DNA from: an uncultured Verrucomicrobiota bacterium
GTDB lineage: Bacteria > Verrucomicrobiota > Verrucomicrobiia > Chthoniobacterales > SZAS-18
DNA length: 36,209 nt
Direction: 5' to 3'
NCBI GenBank assembly: GCA_937859745.1
Contig: CALMAQ010000165.1
Location: 1-36,209 of the forward strand
Shown in pieces: positions 19,268 to 28,175 of the stretch. The stretch's first letter is position 1; each line of letters opens with the position of its first letter. The notes beneath the pieces were generated by a model. The model ran no database searches. It saw nothing but the letters and a program-made list of their open reading frames with translations, and was not told the DNA's origin. The position numbers and the translations under genes were made by a program.

Positions 19268-19352
19268 GCCGATGTGGCGAAATGGCAGACGCAACGGACT
19301 TAAAATCCGTTATTCCGAAAGGGGTGTGTGGGTTCGAGTCCCACCATCGGCA
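19268..19352 (+). tRNA. tRNA-Leu (anticodon TAA)
   Basis: Acceptor GCCGATG/CATCGGC; anticodon arm ACGGA-CTTAAAA-TCCGT; long variable arm; T arm GTGGG-TTCGAGT-CCCAC. Confidence 0.96.
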
Positions 19353-19353
19353 A
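19328..19353 (+). repeat. Putative att repeat copy 1 (3' end of tRNA-Leu)
   Basis: GTGGGTTCGAGTCCCACCATCGGCAA; direct repeat of 28176-28201 with 3 mismatches in 26. Confidence 0.6.
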
Positions 19354-19522
19354 CTGTCCAATTCATGCCAATTTACGACGGTTCTCCCGCCAGGAGATTT
19401 GCCGCCGAAAATGGCTGGTTCCCGAGCTGGCCTTGCCAGATTCTCGCCACATCTTGGATGCCCCCACCCTGCAAGGATACCACGCTCAGCGGAAAATAGG
19501 TCGCCCTGGGTAGAGTAGCTAT

Positions 19523-20005
19523 GTGCTCAGAACGAGCTACAGTTTCAAAGTGACCGTGCCGCCCGAATTGAACGGCGGGAAACGAGGGCGCAAGTTTTTC
19601 CACGCGCGCAAGGCGGCTCAACAGTTCGCCGACGATCTTCGTGCGCGGCGGGAGAACTCCAGCACGCGACTAGCCTAGATGCCTGAACCGCCACGTCATG
19701 AGGACCTGGAGTGCGTGGAACGGTTAAAGCCTTTTTCCACTACCTTGAGCCAAGCCACCGAGTTTTTCATCCAGCACCGGCTTGCTGCGGAGCGCGGTTG
19801 CACGGTCCCCAACCTGATCACCAAAGTGATCGAAAGTAAAAGGCAGTCGGCACGCTCGAAAGCTACCTGTCTGATCGTCGGCATCGCGCCCGAGCGCCTC
19901 GTCTTCAACGACGAGAGCAGAGTCAACCGCGCGCTGACGCGCATCGCCAAACACGACTGCACTTTCTGTCGTGCGTTCTTCCCCTACGATCAACCAACGG
20001 AGTAG
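19523..20005 (+). pseudogene. Decayed site-specific integrase, N-terminal region
   Basis: One frame reads VLRTSYSFKVTVPPELNGGKRGRKFFHARKAAQQFADDLRARRENSSTRLA*MPEPPRHEDLECVERLKPFSTTLSQATEFFIQHRLAAERGCTVPNLITKVIESKRQ (in-frame TAG at 19676-19678). The expected continuation GTLESYLSDRRHR lies in another frame from 19849. Resembles the N-terminal/core-binding region of verrucomicrobial tyrosine recombinases. Confidence 0.6.
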
Positions 20006-20007
20006 TA

Positions 20008-20394
20008 TTAGGGGCACTGCTTCGAGATGATCTGACCAGTGCTGAACACGTAGAAATAGCGCACCCCGTTCATGTTGTAGTGGCCGGCGTTGGACGGACT
20101 AGGGTAACAGTACACGGTCGAGTTCAGCCCAAAGTCGTACAAATAAGGAAACGGGAAGTTCGAGCCCGTGTAGAAGAAGTCGCTGCTGGCGAATACATGA
20201 AAATACACCCCGCCCTTGCCGTCCTGCGCGTCAAAGATGTACTCGCAGCCCAGGTCGAAGTGGAAAATGTAGCGTGGGTCGTACGACTCGGAAAATACGG
20301 AAGGACGGCCAGAGCGATTGCCTCGCGTAAGCTGGCACTGTTTGCCGTGCAACCGCTCAAACCACACCGTCTGGCTGGGCCGCTCAGAACCCAT
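20008..20394 (-). CDS. Hypothetical protein or C-terminal fragment, aromatic-rich
   Basis: FFYTGSNFPFPYLYDFGLNSTVYCYPSPSNAGHYNMNGVRYFYVFSTGQIISKQCP; looks like an orphan C-terminal surface-protein domain; the true start is unclear. Confidence 0.35.
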   Translation of the reverse strand: MGSERPSQTVWFERLHGKQCQLTRGNRSGRPSVFSESYDPRYIFHFDLGCEYIFDAQDGKGGVYFHVFASSDFFYTGSNFPFPYLYDFGLNSTVYCYPSPSNAGHYNMNGVRYFYVFSTGQIISKQCP

Positions 20395-20487
20395 GCCCTT
20401 CTAAGAAGTCGAGGCTTACCACCGGGTGGCTCCGGAAGTTGGCGCCTCGTCCAGCCATGCGCCGCCAAGACACCTTCCGTGGATCCT

Positions 20488-23400
20488 TCAGGCTCCAGGA
20501 CCGCGCTTTACCTTAGCTGGTTTGAGCAACGCTTGGGCAACCGTGACATAGCTTCGGATTTTGTCGAATCCGCGTGGTATCGATGACAGGATGGATTCCG
20601 CGCTCCCCTGATCTCCAGCCCTTGCCTGCGCGGCAGCGATCCCCGCGAGGGCTTTGGTTTTGGAGACCACCGCCGGGATGTCCCGTGCCGTGCTCAACGC
20701 GGCTGAAATGTCCCCAGCCTGCGCCTGAATAGCGGCGATCTCCCCAAGAGCCGAGGCTTTGTCTTCGGCCCCCGAGACGTCCTGCGCCGTACTCAACGCG
20801 GCTGACACATCCCCTGCCTTTGCCTGCCCGACCGCAACCTCGGCGAGGGTCCTGGCTCTGGAGAGAACCCCGGTGATGTCCCGTGCCGTGCTCAACGCGA
20901 CGGCAAAGTTCTGCCGACTGCCCTCCTGATCTCCTGCTTTTGCCTGCACGACCGCAATCGTGGCGAGCGCCGAGACTTTGTAGTCGGCTTTCATGATGTC
21001 TCGCGCAGTGCTCAATGCGGCTGGAATGTCCCCAACCTGGGCCTTTGCGTCAGCAATTCCTCTGAGGGCCCTCGCCTTGTCAAAATCGTTTGTCATGTCC
21101 CGTGCCGTGCTCAACGCGACGGCAAAGTTCTGCCGACTGCCCTCCTGATCTCCCCCTTCTGCCTGTGCGGCGGCAATCTCTGCGAAGGTCCTGGCTTTGT
21201 CGAAAGCGTCCGTGAGTCCCACCGCGTCATCCAGAGCTTTGGACAAATAGGCTTTCGCCTGCGCGGCGCGCACAGCTTCGAGGGTGAGAGAAGATGCTGC
21301 GGACCCTGGCGGCTTTTGGCCAGACTGCCTGCTGCTGGCTATCCAGGCCAGAGTGTGCCCCGCAGATTTGACGAAAGACCACACGAGCGTTGTGCCTAGG
21401 AGGAGCACCACGAAACCTGCCAAACCCAACCAGTGAGAAAGAGGCTTTCCGCTTGAAGGATCGATGGTGGTATTCGTGGATGCTCGGGAGGGAGGAATGT
21501 CCACCTCCGTATCACTGTGCCCAACCACGCTGGAGGCTTCTTCACTAGGTACCGAGGGCTGCTTCGGCAACCTGTCCGTTGGGTTGGACAAATTGGATGG
21601 TGGTTGCGACACCATCTCCAAGGGAGTGGCCGCCATCGCTTGTGCGGGCGTAGGTTGCCCACCCAACTTCGGTGCGCTGGCTTGTCTAGGCGATGTTAGG
21701 ACGGGTCGGTTACTCTCGCGGCGCGAAACTGGTCGGGCGGAGGCCGCTGGGGCAGCTTGGAAAGGCGACGGAGACGAGGTAGCGGGCAGGGTAGCCAATG
21801 GATGGCGAACGCGGACCACCCCTTCGTTTCCGCCCACCCGCGCGGAACTCAGCCCACAGGTGGCGAACAGCGTGTCACAGAAATCTCTCTCCGTTTGGAA
21901 GCCAGACCCATCCGTCCAGACGGAGTGCAAGGTGGCATTGGCTTCTTCGCTCAGATTCGCTGATGGCACGAACTCTCCGCTCGCTCCCGCATCCGGCAAG
22001 GTGCCACCGACCATCCGAAGAAAAAGATCAGCTAGTGCTAGCACGTACCACGGCTTGACCGGCTTTTGTCTACCCGCAGCGGTATTGCCAACCGTTGGCA
22101 ACTGGGGCGTAAGAGCGTCCAGCATCATGGACACCTGCGGCCATGTTGAAGACGGCAGGCGCAAGCGGCTTCGGGCGGCGGCGAGATCACCGGCTGGTAC
22201 GCCGGACACGACCAATAAAATCTGATGGGTGCCGAGGGCAAGTTTACGCAGACCGTGAGCACGGCAATGCTCCGCCGCATCGAGTGCTTGCATGAGGAGG
22301 CGTACCGCGCCGTCCACTGCCAGCGGTTCTTGCCCTGCCAATAAGTCCGCCAGCGAGAAACCTTCAATCCACTCCGAAACGACGTACTTGTAACCGTGAA
22401 CTCGCTCCAGACAGACGGGGTGGATGAGGCGTGGATGCGGGGCGTCCCGCAGCCGCCCGATGTCACCCTGGAGCCGGTAAAATGCTTGCGCCGTCAGCCA
22501 CGGGCCTGGATGCAGGACTTTCACCGCCACCACCCGCCCATCCTGTCGCGCATCGAACGCACGGAAAACCTTTCCGCTGGCCCCCTCGCCGACCAGTTGC
22601 GTGAGTTGGTAGCGTCCCCCATAGATTTGTCCCACGCGCGGTGGGTTGCTGACCACCGTGGCACCAACCATGGTTTCATCGGCTTTCTCATCGTCCAGGG
22701 GGGCGGGCGGTTCAGGAGCATCCACGGGCGAGGGAGATTGCCGCAAGCAGGCGTCGATCTCCCGGCGCAGGTCGGCGGGCGTTTGGGGGCGATCGGCACG
22801 CTCCTTCGCAAGCATCCTACCCAGCAGGGCACGAACGGGATCGGGTAGCTCGGCAGGCAGTTGGTCGAACGGCGGCGGACTGTCGAGATGCTGCTTGAAC
22901 ACTTTGCCGCGCGAGCCAATGAAGGGCGGCGCGCCTTTGAGCATGTACCAGACGGTGACACCCAGGCTGTAGATGTCCGAGCGGGTGTCGGGGGGAAGGT
23001 CGTCGCATTGCTCGGGACTCGCGTAGAGCGGCGTGCCCAGAAAACCGGTCGTGTTCGTATTAAAGATGGCGTCGTCACCCTCGACGAGGGACTTGGCCAA
23101 GCCGAAGTCGATGAGCTTGACGATCCGCTCGTCCTCCCCCACCTCTTCGACCAACATGATGTTGGCGGGTTTGATGTCGCGGTGGACGAGGTGTTTGTTG
23201 TACGCCGCCATCAAGGCGTTGGTGACCTGCAAAGCGACGTTGAGCGCAGACCGCCAGGGTAAAGGGCCCGCGCGCGTGACGAGGTGCTCGATGGTCTCGC
23301 CATCGATGAACTCCATCGCGTAGAAAAAATTAGCGGAGTTGTTGGCCAAGTGGTACACGCTGGCCACATTGCGGTGGTGCAGGCTCGCGGCGGCGCGGGC

Positions 23401-23649
23401 TTCGCGCACGAAGCGTTCCCGGGCACTTTCCCGGTCGATTAGAACCGCGTTGATGACCTTGAGGGCGACCGGGGACTCCAGGTTGGTGTCCAGGGCCTTG
23501 TAGGTGACTCCCATGCTGCCGCGCCCAAGTTCCCAGAGTTTGCCATCCTCACGGCGGCAGATTCGGAAGTGCTCGAAGGCATCGTCCACGGCGGCAGCGC
23601 AATCCCCACCGGGTCCGGAAGAGGGGTCGGAGGTTAGGTTCTGCGGCAT
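20488..23649 (-). CDS. Membrane Ser/Thr protein kinase: active-type kinase + degenerate kinase + TM + helical repeats
   Basis: Kinase 1: LGRGSMGVTYKALD, VALKVI, HRDIKPANIM, DFGLAKS, SPEQCDD. Kinase 2: LVGEGASGKVFRAFD, VVAVKVL but HRD and DFG not recognisable. TM: WLGLAGFVVLLLGTTLVWSFV. C-terminal ALSTARDI...IAAAQAxAGD repeats. Confidence 0.88.
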   Translation of the reverse strand: MPQNLTSDPSSGPGGDCAAAVDDAFEHFRICRREDGKLWELGRGSMGVTYKALDTNLESPVALKVINAVLIDRESARERFVREARAAASLHHRNVASVYHLANNSANFFYAMEFIDGETIEHLVTRAGPLPWRSALNVALQVTNALMAAYNKHLVHRDIKPANIMLVEEVGEDERIVKLIDFGLAKSLVEGDDAIFNTNTTGFLGTPLYASPEQCDDLPPDTRSDIYSLGVTVWYMLKGAPPFIGSRGKVFKQHLDSPPPFDQLPAELPDPVRALLGRMLAKERADRPQTPADLRREIDACLRQSPSPVDAPEPPAPLDDEKADETMVGATVVSNPPRVGQIYGGRYQLTQLVGEGASGKVFRAFDARQDGRVVAVKVLHPGPWLTAQAFYRLQGDIGRLRDAPHPRLIHPVCLERVHGYKYVVSEWIEGFSLADLLAGQEPLAVDGAVRLLMQALDAAEHCRAHGLRKLALGTHQILLVVSGVPAGDLAAARSRLRLPSSTWPQVSMMLDALTPQLPTVGNTAAGRQKPVKPWYVLALADLFLRMVGGTLPDAGASGEFVPSANLSEEANATLHSVWTDGSGFQTERDFCDTLFATCGLSSARVGGNEGVVRVRHPLATLPATSSPSPFQAAPAASARPVSRRESNRPVLTSPRQASAPKLGGQPTPAQAMAATPLEMVSQPPSNLSNPTDRLPKQPSVPSEEASSVVGHSDTEVDIPPSRASTNTTIDPSSGKPLSHWLGLAGFVVLLLGTTLVWSFVKSAGHTLAWIASSRQSGQKPPGSAASSLTLEAVRAAQAKAYLSKALDDAVGLTDAFDKARTFAEIAAAQAEGGDQEGSRQNFAVALSTARDMTNDFDKARALRGIADAKAQVGDIPAALSTARDIMKADYKVSALATIAVVQAKAGDQEGSRQNFAVALSTARDITGVLSRARTLAEVAVGQAKAGDVSAALSTAQDVSGAEDKASALGEIAAIQAQAGDISAALSTARDIPAVVSKTKALAGIAAAQARAGDQGSAESILSSIPRGFDKIRSYVTVAQALLKPAKVKRGPGA
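20876..20934 (-). repeat. 59-bp exact repeat, copy 1, in the kinase C-terminal repeat region
   Basis: atgtcccgtgccgtgctcaacgcgacggcaaagttctgccgactgccctcctgatctcc, identical to 21095-21153. Confidence 0.9.
21095..21153 (-). repeat. 59-bp exact repeat, copy 2
   Basis: Identical to 20876-20934. Confidence 0.9.
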
Positions 23650-24060
23650 TGATGGTTGGATGGGTCTCCCGTTGGGGTATCAGAAGCGTCCGTGCAAGAC
23701 AAGGATATGGTCTTGTCCGGCTGGACGTGGGCGACATGCTTACGGGTTCGCCTCTTTTCTCCGTCTCTTCCAGCCAAAGGATTCATCTTTTCTCCAAGCG
23801 GAGCGCCGCAGGACAATGGACGATACGAGCCAAGCAGACGATTTTAGGTCACCGCTTCCATCCGTCGCATCGCCGCGACCCTGACCGACCACAGCAACGT
23901 GTCTGCATCACCGAGGCTTCTGCACGAAACGCGCCTTTCCGGGTGACAGGAAGCCACTTTTACCACTTTGAACCCGCGCCCCATCGCTATGGCGTGGCCG
24001 AGGGCCGGTTCTAGTGCAGACGCAACGCGCGTGACACGATCTCTCCACAGCACGAGATCG

Positions 24061-26508
24061 CTATTTGGTCACCGTGCCATTCAGGTAAAAGGCCGCCGGG
24101 GATGGATTGCTGCCGCTGTCACTGGCCTGGAAGCCGAAGCTGACCGAGCCTCCCGCCGGAATCGTGGCGTTGTAGCTCATGTTAGTGACCTTCACGCCCT
24201 GCCCAATCTGCGTGACGTTGCCATTCCAGAGGTTGGTGATCGCCTGATCGCCTGGGAAGGTCCAGGTGAGCGTCCAACCGTTGATTGCCGTGGTGCCACT
24301 GTTGGCGATGGTTACGTTGGTGGTGAACCCATTGTTCCACTGACTATTCACCGCGTAGCTGACACTGACCGCGCCGGCTGGCGTGACAGTCGGGGTCGGC
24401 GTTGGAGTCGGTGTGGCGGTAGGCTTCGGAGTCGGCGTGGGTGTTGGTGTTGGGACCGGCGTGGGCGTTGGGACCGGCGTCGGTGTCGGCGTAGGAGTGG
24501 GTGTGGCCGTCGGAGTTGGAGTCGGGATCGGGTTGCCGGAGGACGCACCGTTGACCACAAAATTCGTCGGGTTGACGTTGTTGCCGCTGTAGCTGGCCTG
24601 GAAGCCGAAGCTGACCGAGCCTCCCGCCGGGATTGAGGCGTTATAACCGGCATCGGTCACCTTCACGCTTTGCCCATTTTGCGTGACACTGCCGTTCCAA
24701 AGGTTCGTGATGGCTTGGTTACCTTGGAAAGTCCAAGTGAGCGTCCAACCGTTGGTGGCCACCGTGCTGTTGTTGGTGAGAGTGACGTTGGCGGTAAACC
24801 CGTTGCTCCACTGATTATTGACCACATAGCTGACGGTGTAGTTACCTGAGGGTACCGGCACCGGAGTTGGCGTGGGCGTTGGTGCGGGGGTTGCTGTCGG
24901 CTTCGGAGTAGCGGTTGGGGTTGGAGTCACCGTCGGCTGCGGGGTAGGTATGGGGGTTACCGTGGGCGCAGGCGTGGGCGTAGGGATGGTGCCGCTGGAT
25001 CGCATTACCACCGTTGTCAGCGAGTACGGTGGCACGGTGCGCGTGAAAGTGCTTCCCGCCGCGCTGGTGGCCGAAGCGATGCCGCCGCTGCCGGTGGACT
25101 CACCATAAAAATAGTCGGTCGAACTCGTCGCGGGCGTATATCCGCTGATCGACACATTGGCGGCGTACGAGTTGGCGGGGTCCTTGTTGATGAGCAGCAA
25201 CGCCAAGTTGCCACCCGCCTGCCGCATCGCGTGAACGCCGAGCAGCCCCTGGCTGGAGGACACGCCCACGAACTGGTCGCCCGCCTTGCCCAGGTAGCTG
25301 AGCATCTGGATGCCGTAGTAAGCAGGGAAGGGTGTGTCCGCCGCCGGTTCCGGCCCCTGCCCGGCCGAGAGGATGCCGTAGTCGCCGAATGTCGCGCTGC
25401 CGTAGAGCGAGCCGCTGTTGTTGTTGTAGCTGGCGCTGTTGTGCAGCGTCCACACGTCCACGTTGGCGGCTCCCTGCTCCAGCCAGGTCGCGTAGTCGTC
25501 GGCGATGAACAGACCGTTGACCAAGCTGACCGTCTGCTTGCCCGGGTTGTAGGCAACGGAGTTCGTCTCCGTCACGAAGATCTGCACGTTGGCGGCGTTG
25601 GCTCCGCAATGTTGGCTGATGAGCGAGCGCAGCGTCGCCACCATGCCGCTGATCTGGCTGGCCGGTGCGTTGAGCAGGAAGCTGTCGCCCTCGCTGCCCG
25701 GTTCCTGCGGATACCAGTGGACGATAACGAAGTCGATCACTCCGCCGCACTGCGCCAGGACGTTGGTGTTCCAATTTGGTGACTGGCCGTCGGGATACTG
25801 ACCGGGGGCAGTCAGGACCGCACCGACCTTGATCGTCGCGTCTTTGGCCTTCATGGCGTTGACGTACTGCACGACGTTCTGGCCGTAGGCCGTGGGCGAG
25901 TGGTCGCCGTGCAGGTCGGTCTCGAAGGAGGAGCCGTACTCGCCGTTGCCGTAGACCTCGTTGCCGACCTCCCAGTATTTGACGCCGTAGCGCTTCGTGT
26001 TGTTGGCGTAGTCCACCCAGGCGGCGGCCTCGTTGGGGTCGCCCCCGGCGTTGCCCGCCAGGTTGGTGCCGTAGTTCACGCACAGGAGCGCCTGCGCGCC
26101 GCTCGCGGCCACGACGCCCATGAAGGCATCAAAGGTGTTGCTCGGGTTGATGTACTGGCCCTGGCTCGCCGTGTTGTTCTGCCAGTGGTAAACGTCCGTG
26201 ACGCTGCCGCCCGGGAAGCGCAGCGTGTGGATGCCGGCCTGCTGGAGCCGGTTCGGCACGGGGCCGTCGAGCAGCAGGCCGTCCCAGGCGGCGGTGTTCA
26301 CCCCGAACGCACCGCTTGGAAGGGTGCTCAGCGGCGTACCGGCCTGCACCGTCACGCTGGCGGCACTCTGGGCCGAGGATTTCTGCGCTGTTTGGGAGAT
26401 CAAACAGACAACAGGTACGCCGTACCCTAACATCCAGTACGAACCGAGAGCGGCGGCCAAGCCGCGAGCGAGCAACTGGTGCGGTTTGGAGGAGCGAGAC
26501 ATAAACAT
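24061..26508 (-). CDS. Secreted glycoside hydrolase (clan GH-A, arabinofuranosidase-like) with two C-terminal CBM2 modules and Thr/Pro linkers
   Basis: LQQAGIHTLRFPGGSVTDVYHWQN, YWEVGNEVYGNGEYG, IFVTETNSVAYNPGKQ; linkers PTPTPTPTVTP; two CBM2-like blocks (YVVNNQWSNGFTANVTLTN...NGWTLTWTF and YAVNSQWNNGFTTNVTIAN...NGWTLTWTF). Confidence 0.85.
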   Translation of the reverse strand: MFMSRSSKPHQLLARGLAAALGSYWMLGYGVPVVCLISQTAQKSSAQSAASVTVQAGTPLSTLPSGAFGVNTAAWDGLLLDGPVPNRLQQAGIHTLRFPGGSVTDVYHWQNNTASQGQYINPSNTFDAFMGVVAASGAQALLCVNYGTNLAGNAGGDPNEAAAWVDYANNTKRYGVKYWEVGNEVYGNGEYGSSFETDLHGDHSPTAYGQNVVQYVNAMKAKDATIKVGAVLTAPGQYPDGQSPNWNTNVLAQCGGVIDFVIVHWYPQEPGSEGDSFLLNAPASQISGMVATLRSLISQHCGANAANVQIFVTETNSVAYNPGKQTVSLVNGLFIADDYATWLEQGAANVDVWTLHNSASYNNNSGSLYGSATFGDYGILSAGQGPEPAADTPFPAYYGIQMLSYLGKAGDQFVGVSSSQGLLGVHAMRQAGGNLALLLINKDPANSYAANVSISGYTPATSSTDYFYGESTGSGGIASATSAAGSTFTRTVPPYSLTTVVMRSSGTIPTPTPAPTVTPIPTPQPTVTPTPTATPKPTATPAPTPTPTPVPVPSGNYTVSYVVNNQWSNGFTANVTLTNNSTVATNGWTLTWTFQGNQAITNLWNGSVTQNGQSVKVTDAGYNASIPAGGSVSFGFQASYSGNNVNPTNFVVNGASSGNPIPTPTPTATPTPTPTPTPVPTPTPVPTPTPTPTPKPTATPTPTPTPTVTPAGAVSVSYAVNSQWNNGFTTNVTIANSGTTAINGWTLTWTFPGDQAITNLWNGNVTQIGQGVKVTNMSYNATIPAGGSVSFGFQASDSGSNPSPAAFYLNGTVTK
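24122..24159 (-). repeat. 38-bp exact repeat within the second CBM2 (paired with 24593-24630)
   Basis: ctggcctggaagccgaagctgaccgagcctcccgccgg in both CBM2-coding segments. Confidence 0.85.
24593..24630 (-). repeat. 38-bp exact repeat within the first CBM2 (paired with 24122-24159)
   Basis: Identical to 24122-24159. Confidence 0.85.
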
Positions 26509-26894
26509 AGGGGTCAGAATTTGTTACCGATACGAGCTTTGCGGGGGGATTGGACTTGAAAAGGATTTTGCAGGCAGCAGTTGACTGACCATCAGCACAG
26601 GTGGGATGGAGGAAGATGGGTTCGGTGCGAGAGCATCACGCTGAAACGCACACGAGTGGTCCTGATTCCCTCGTGAAAAGAAGGACCACGAAACGCAGCC
26701 ACTTCCATGCCGTGTCAGGTTCGCCGCTAAAGAGGATTCAATTCAAGGCCGAGGAGAACCTTTTCCTCGGATGGACTATCCGCCGGGCAAGCCACGTTTC
26801 CGCGCGGGTGCAACGGCACGGAACCCAGAATGAGAACACGGTGACAACGTCCAGATCATCGGAACACTGTTAGGCACACCCAGTCGAATCGTGA

Positions 26895-27134
26895 AAGGCG
26901 GGCGTAAACTTCTACGCCACCGACATCCATCAGCGCAGCCTCGGCAAGGGCACGAACGACGACAGCCTGGACGGAATGAAGGAGATCAAGGGCGAATTGC
27001 TCATGATCTGGGGCAGGCAGGACCCGCCTGTGCCCAAGGAGAGCCGCGCGCTCATCTACAAGGCCATGCGCGTGCGTTCGATCTCGGAGCGCACTGGCGA
27101 ACCACGGCAGTCCTGCGGGGCTGGCCGGGGCTGA
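26895..27134 (+). pseudogene. Dienelactone hydrolase-family C-terminal fragment
   Basis: Frame without a usable start: KAGVNFYATDIHQRSLGKGTNDDSLDGMKEIKGELLMIWGRQDPPVPKESRALIYKAM, then unrelated residues to a stop. Confidence 0.5.
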
Positions 27135-27514
27135 CGTTTTGAAGAGTGGGATCGAGGTTGGTGGTGTTCTTGTTCATACTGTTTGGTTTGTTTTTGGTGT
27201 AGTGCTAAATGCGGTCGGGCGTCGTCGCGCGATGGAAGCCAACAAAAAGCCTTGGGTGATGACCCAAAGCTGACAGGTGGCAAACCGGCGCGATGCCGCG
27301 CGCCTTCGCCGCGTGTGGTGAGGTAACGGAAAAGGTTTTCCGCCGGGATCAGCCAGGCGCCGCGCAACGCGGCTTGTGGGTGCGGAGGTACACAGGAGAT
27401 GGCCAGCCATCCAGTTCGACGCGGTTAGGCACCTCCCCGACCAAAATCTCGTGCGCGGCCTAATCGCCCTTCTCCTCCAGTGTTTGCAGGGCCGCGAACA
27501 ATACGCGCAGCGAG

Positions 27515-27829
27515 GTGCTTGGAATGGGAACGCTCTTCTTTCCCCACGAACGGGGGGCTAACGCAAACCGACCTTCGAGGAGGAGTAAGCCTGTAATCAC
27601 CGCTGTTTACCATGCGCCCAACCCCCGCTCTCCTCGTCTCCTCACCGCCCGAGAGGCGGCTGAGCGGATGGGGGTTTGCCGGGACACTATCTGGGACCGG
27701 TGTCAGAACAAGCGGCTGAGTCGCCGTGAAATTCGGCGAATGACCCACATCCACCCGCGCGAGCCGGAAGAGTTCGAGGCCCGGGTGACGGTCGAGCTGC
27801 GCCGTTGGTTCGCCCGCCTCTGGTGCTAG
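27515..27829 (+). CDS. Excisionase-like helix-turn-helix protein (possibly decayed)
   Basis: LLTAREAAERMGVCRDTIWDRCQNKRLSRREIRRMTHIHPREPEEFEARV fits the MerR/excisionase-type HTH pattern. Confidence 0.5.
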   Translation: MLGMGTLFFPHERGANANRPSRRSKPVITAVYHAPNPRSPRLLTAREAAERMGVCRDTIWDRCQNKRLSRREIRRMTHIHPREPEEFEARVTVELRRWFARLWC

Positions 27830-28175
27830 GGACAGGGCGCAGCTGGTTTCGGCTTGACGCCGACGACCGCCCCTTCACCGCGTGACCGCAGCCAGGCCCC
27901 CGGGGTCGATGGTTCCAAGGAAGGCACAGGCGGCCCGGGAGGAATGGCCGGGAACACCGGCTATTGGCAAACTTCGACCCTTGGCGTAGAATCTTCGTTG
28001 CCCGGGGCCACTTGATCTTGTCCCCACGCAGGCCACAGAATCCTTGCCATTTATTGCCAGATACGCTTTCCACCATGGCCTGTTTGACCCGCTCCAACCA
28101 CACTCAATTCCCAGGTAAATGTTTTTCCACGAAAGACTTAGGCGGGATTAACGCCGTTTTTTGGGGAACCGGAGC

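Noticed and set aside
19272-19518. ORFs overlapping tRNA-Leu (MWRNGRRNGLKIRYSERGVWVRVPPSATVQ and related)
   Set aside because: Direct translation of the tRNA gene.
24037-24060. Perfect 7-bp inverted repeat CGATCTC-TCCACAGCAC-GAGATCG directly after the CBM2 gene stop
   Set aside because: Could be a weak terminator, but it has a 10-nt loop and no clear U-tract in the gene's direction; insufficient support.
24383-24990. G-rich tandem-like DNA (ggcgtgggtgttggtgttggg) as a CRISPR or regulatory repeat array
   Set aside because: It is the coding sequence of Thr/Pro linkers in the CBM2 protein. No CRISPR-type repeat-spacer structure was seen anywhere in the window.
27956-27970. ggctattggcaaac as an inverted match to ttggcaatagcc beside tRNA-Leu
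   Set aside because: Reverse complement is gtttgccaatagcc, which differs in the core; too short and imperfect to be meaningful.
28141-28162. GGCG-GGATTAA-CGCC followed by T6 as a Rho-independent terminator
   Set aside because: Only a 4-bp stem; it may instead be part of a degraded tRNA anticodon-arm-like sequence upstream of the att copy.
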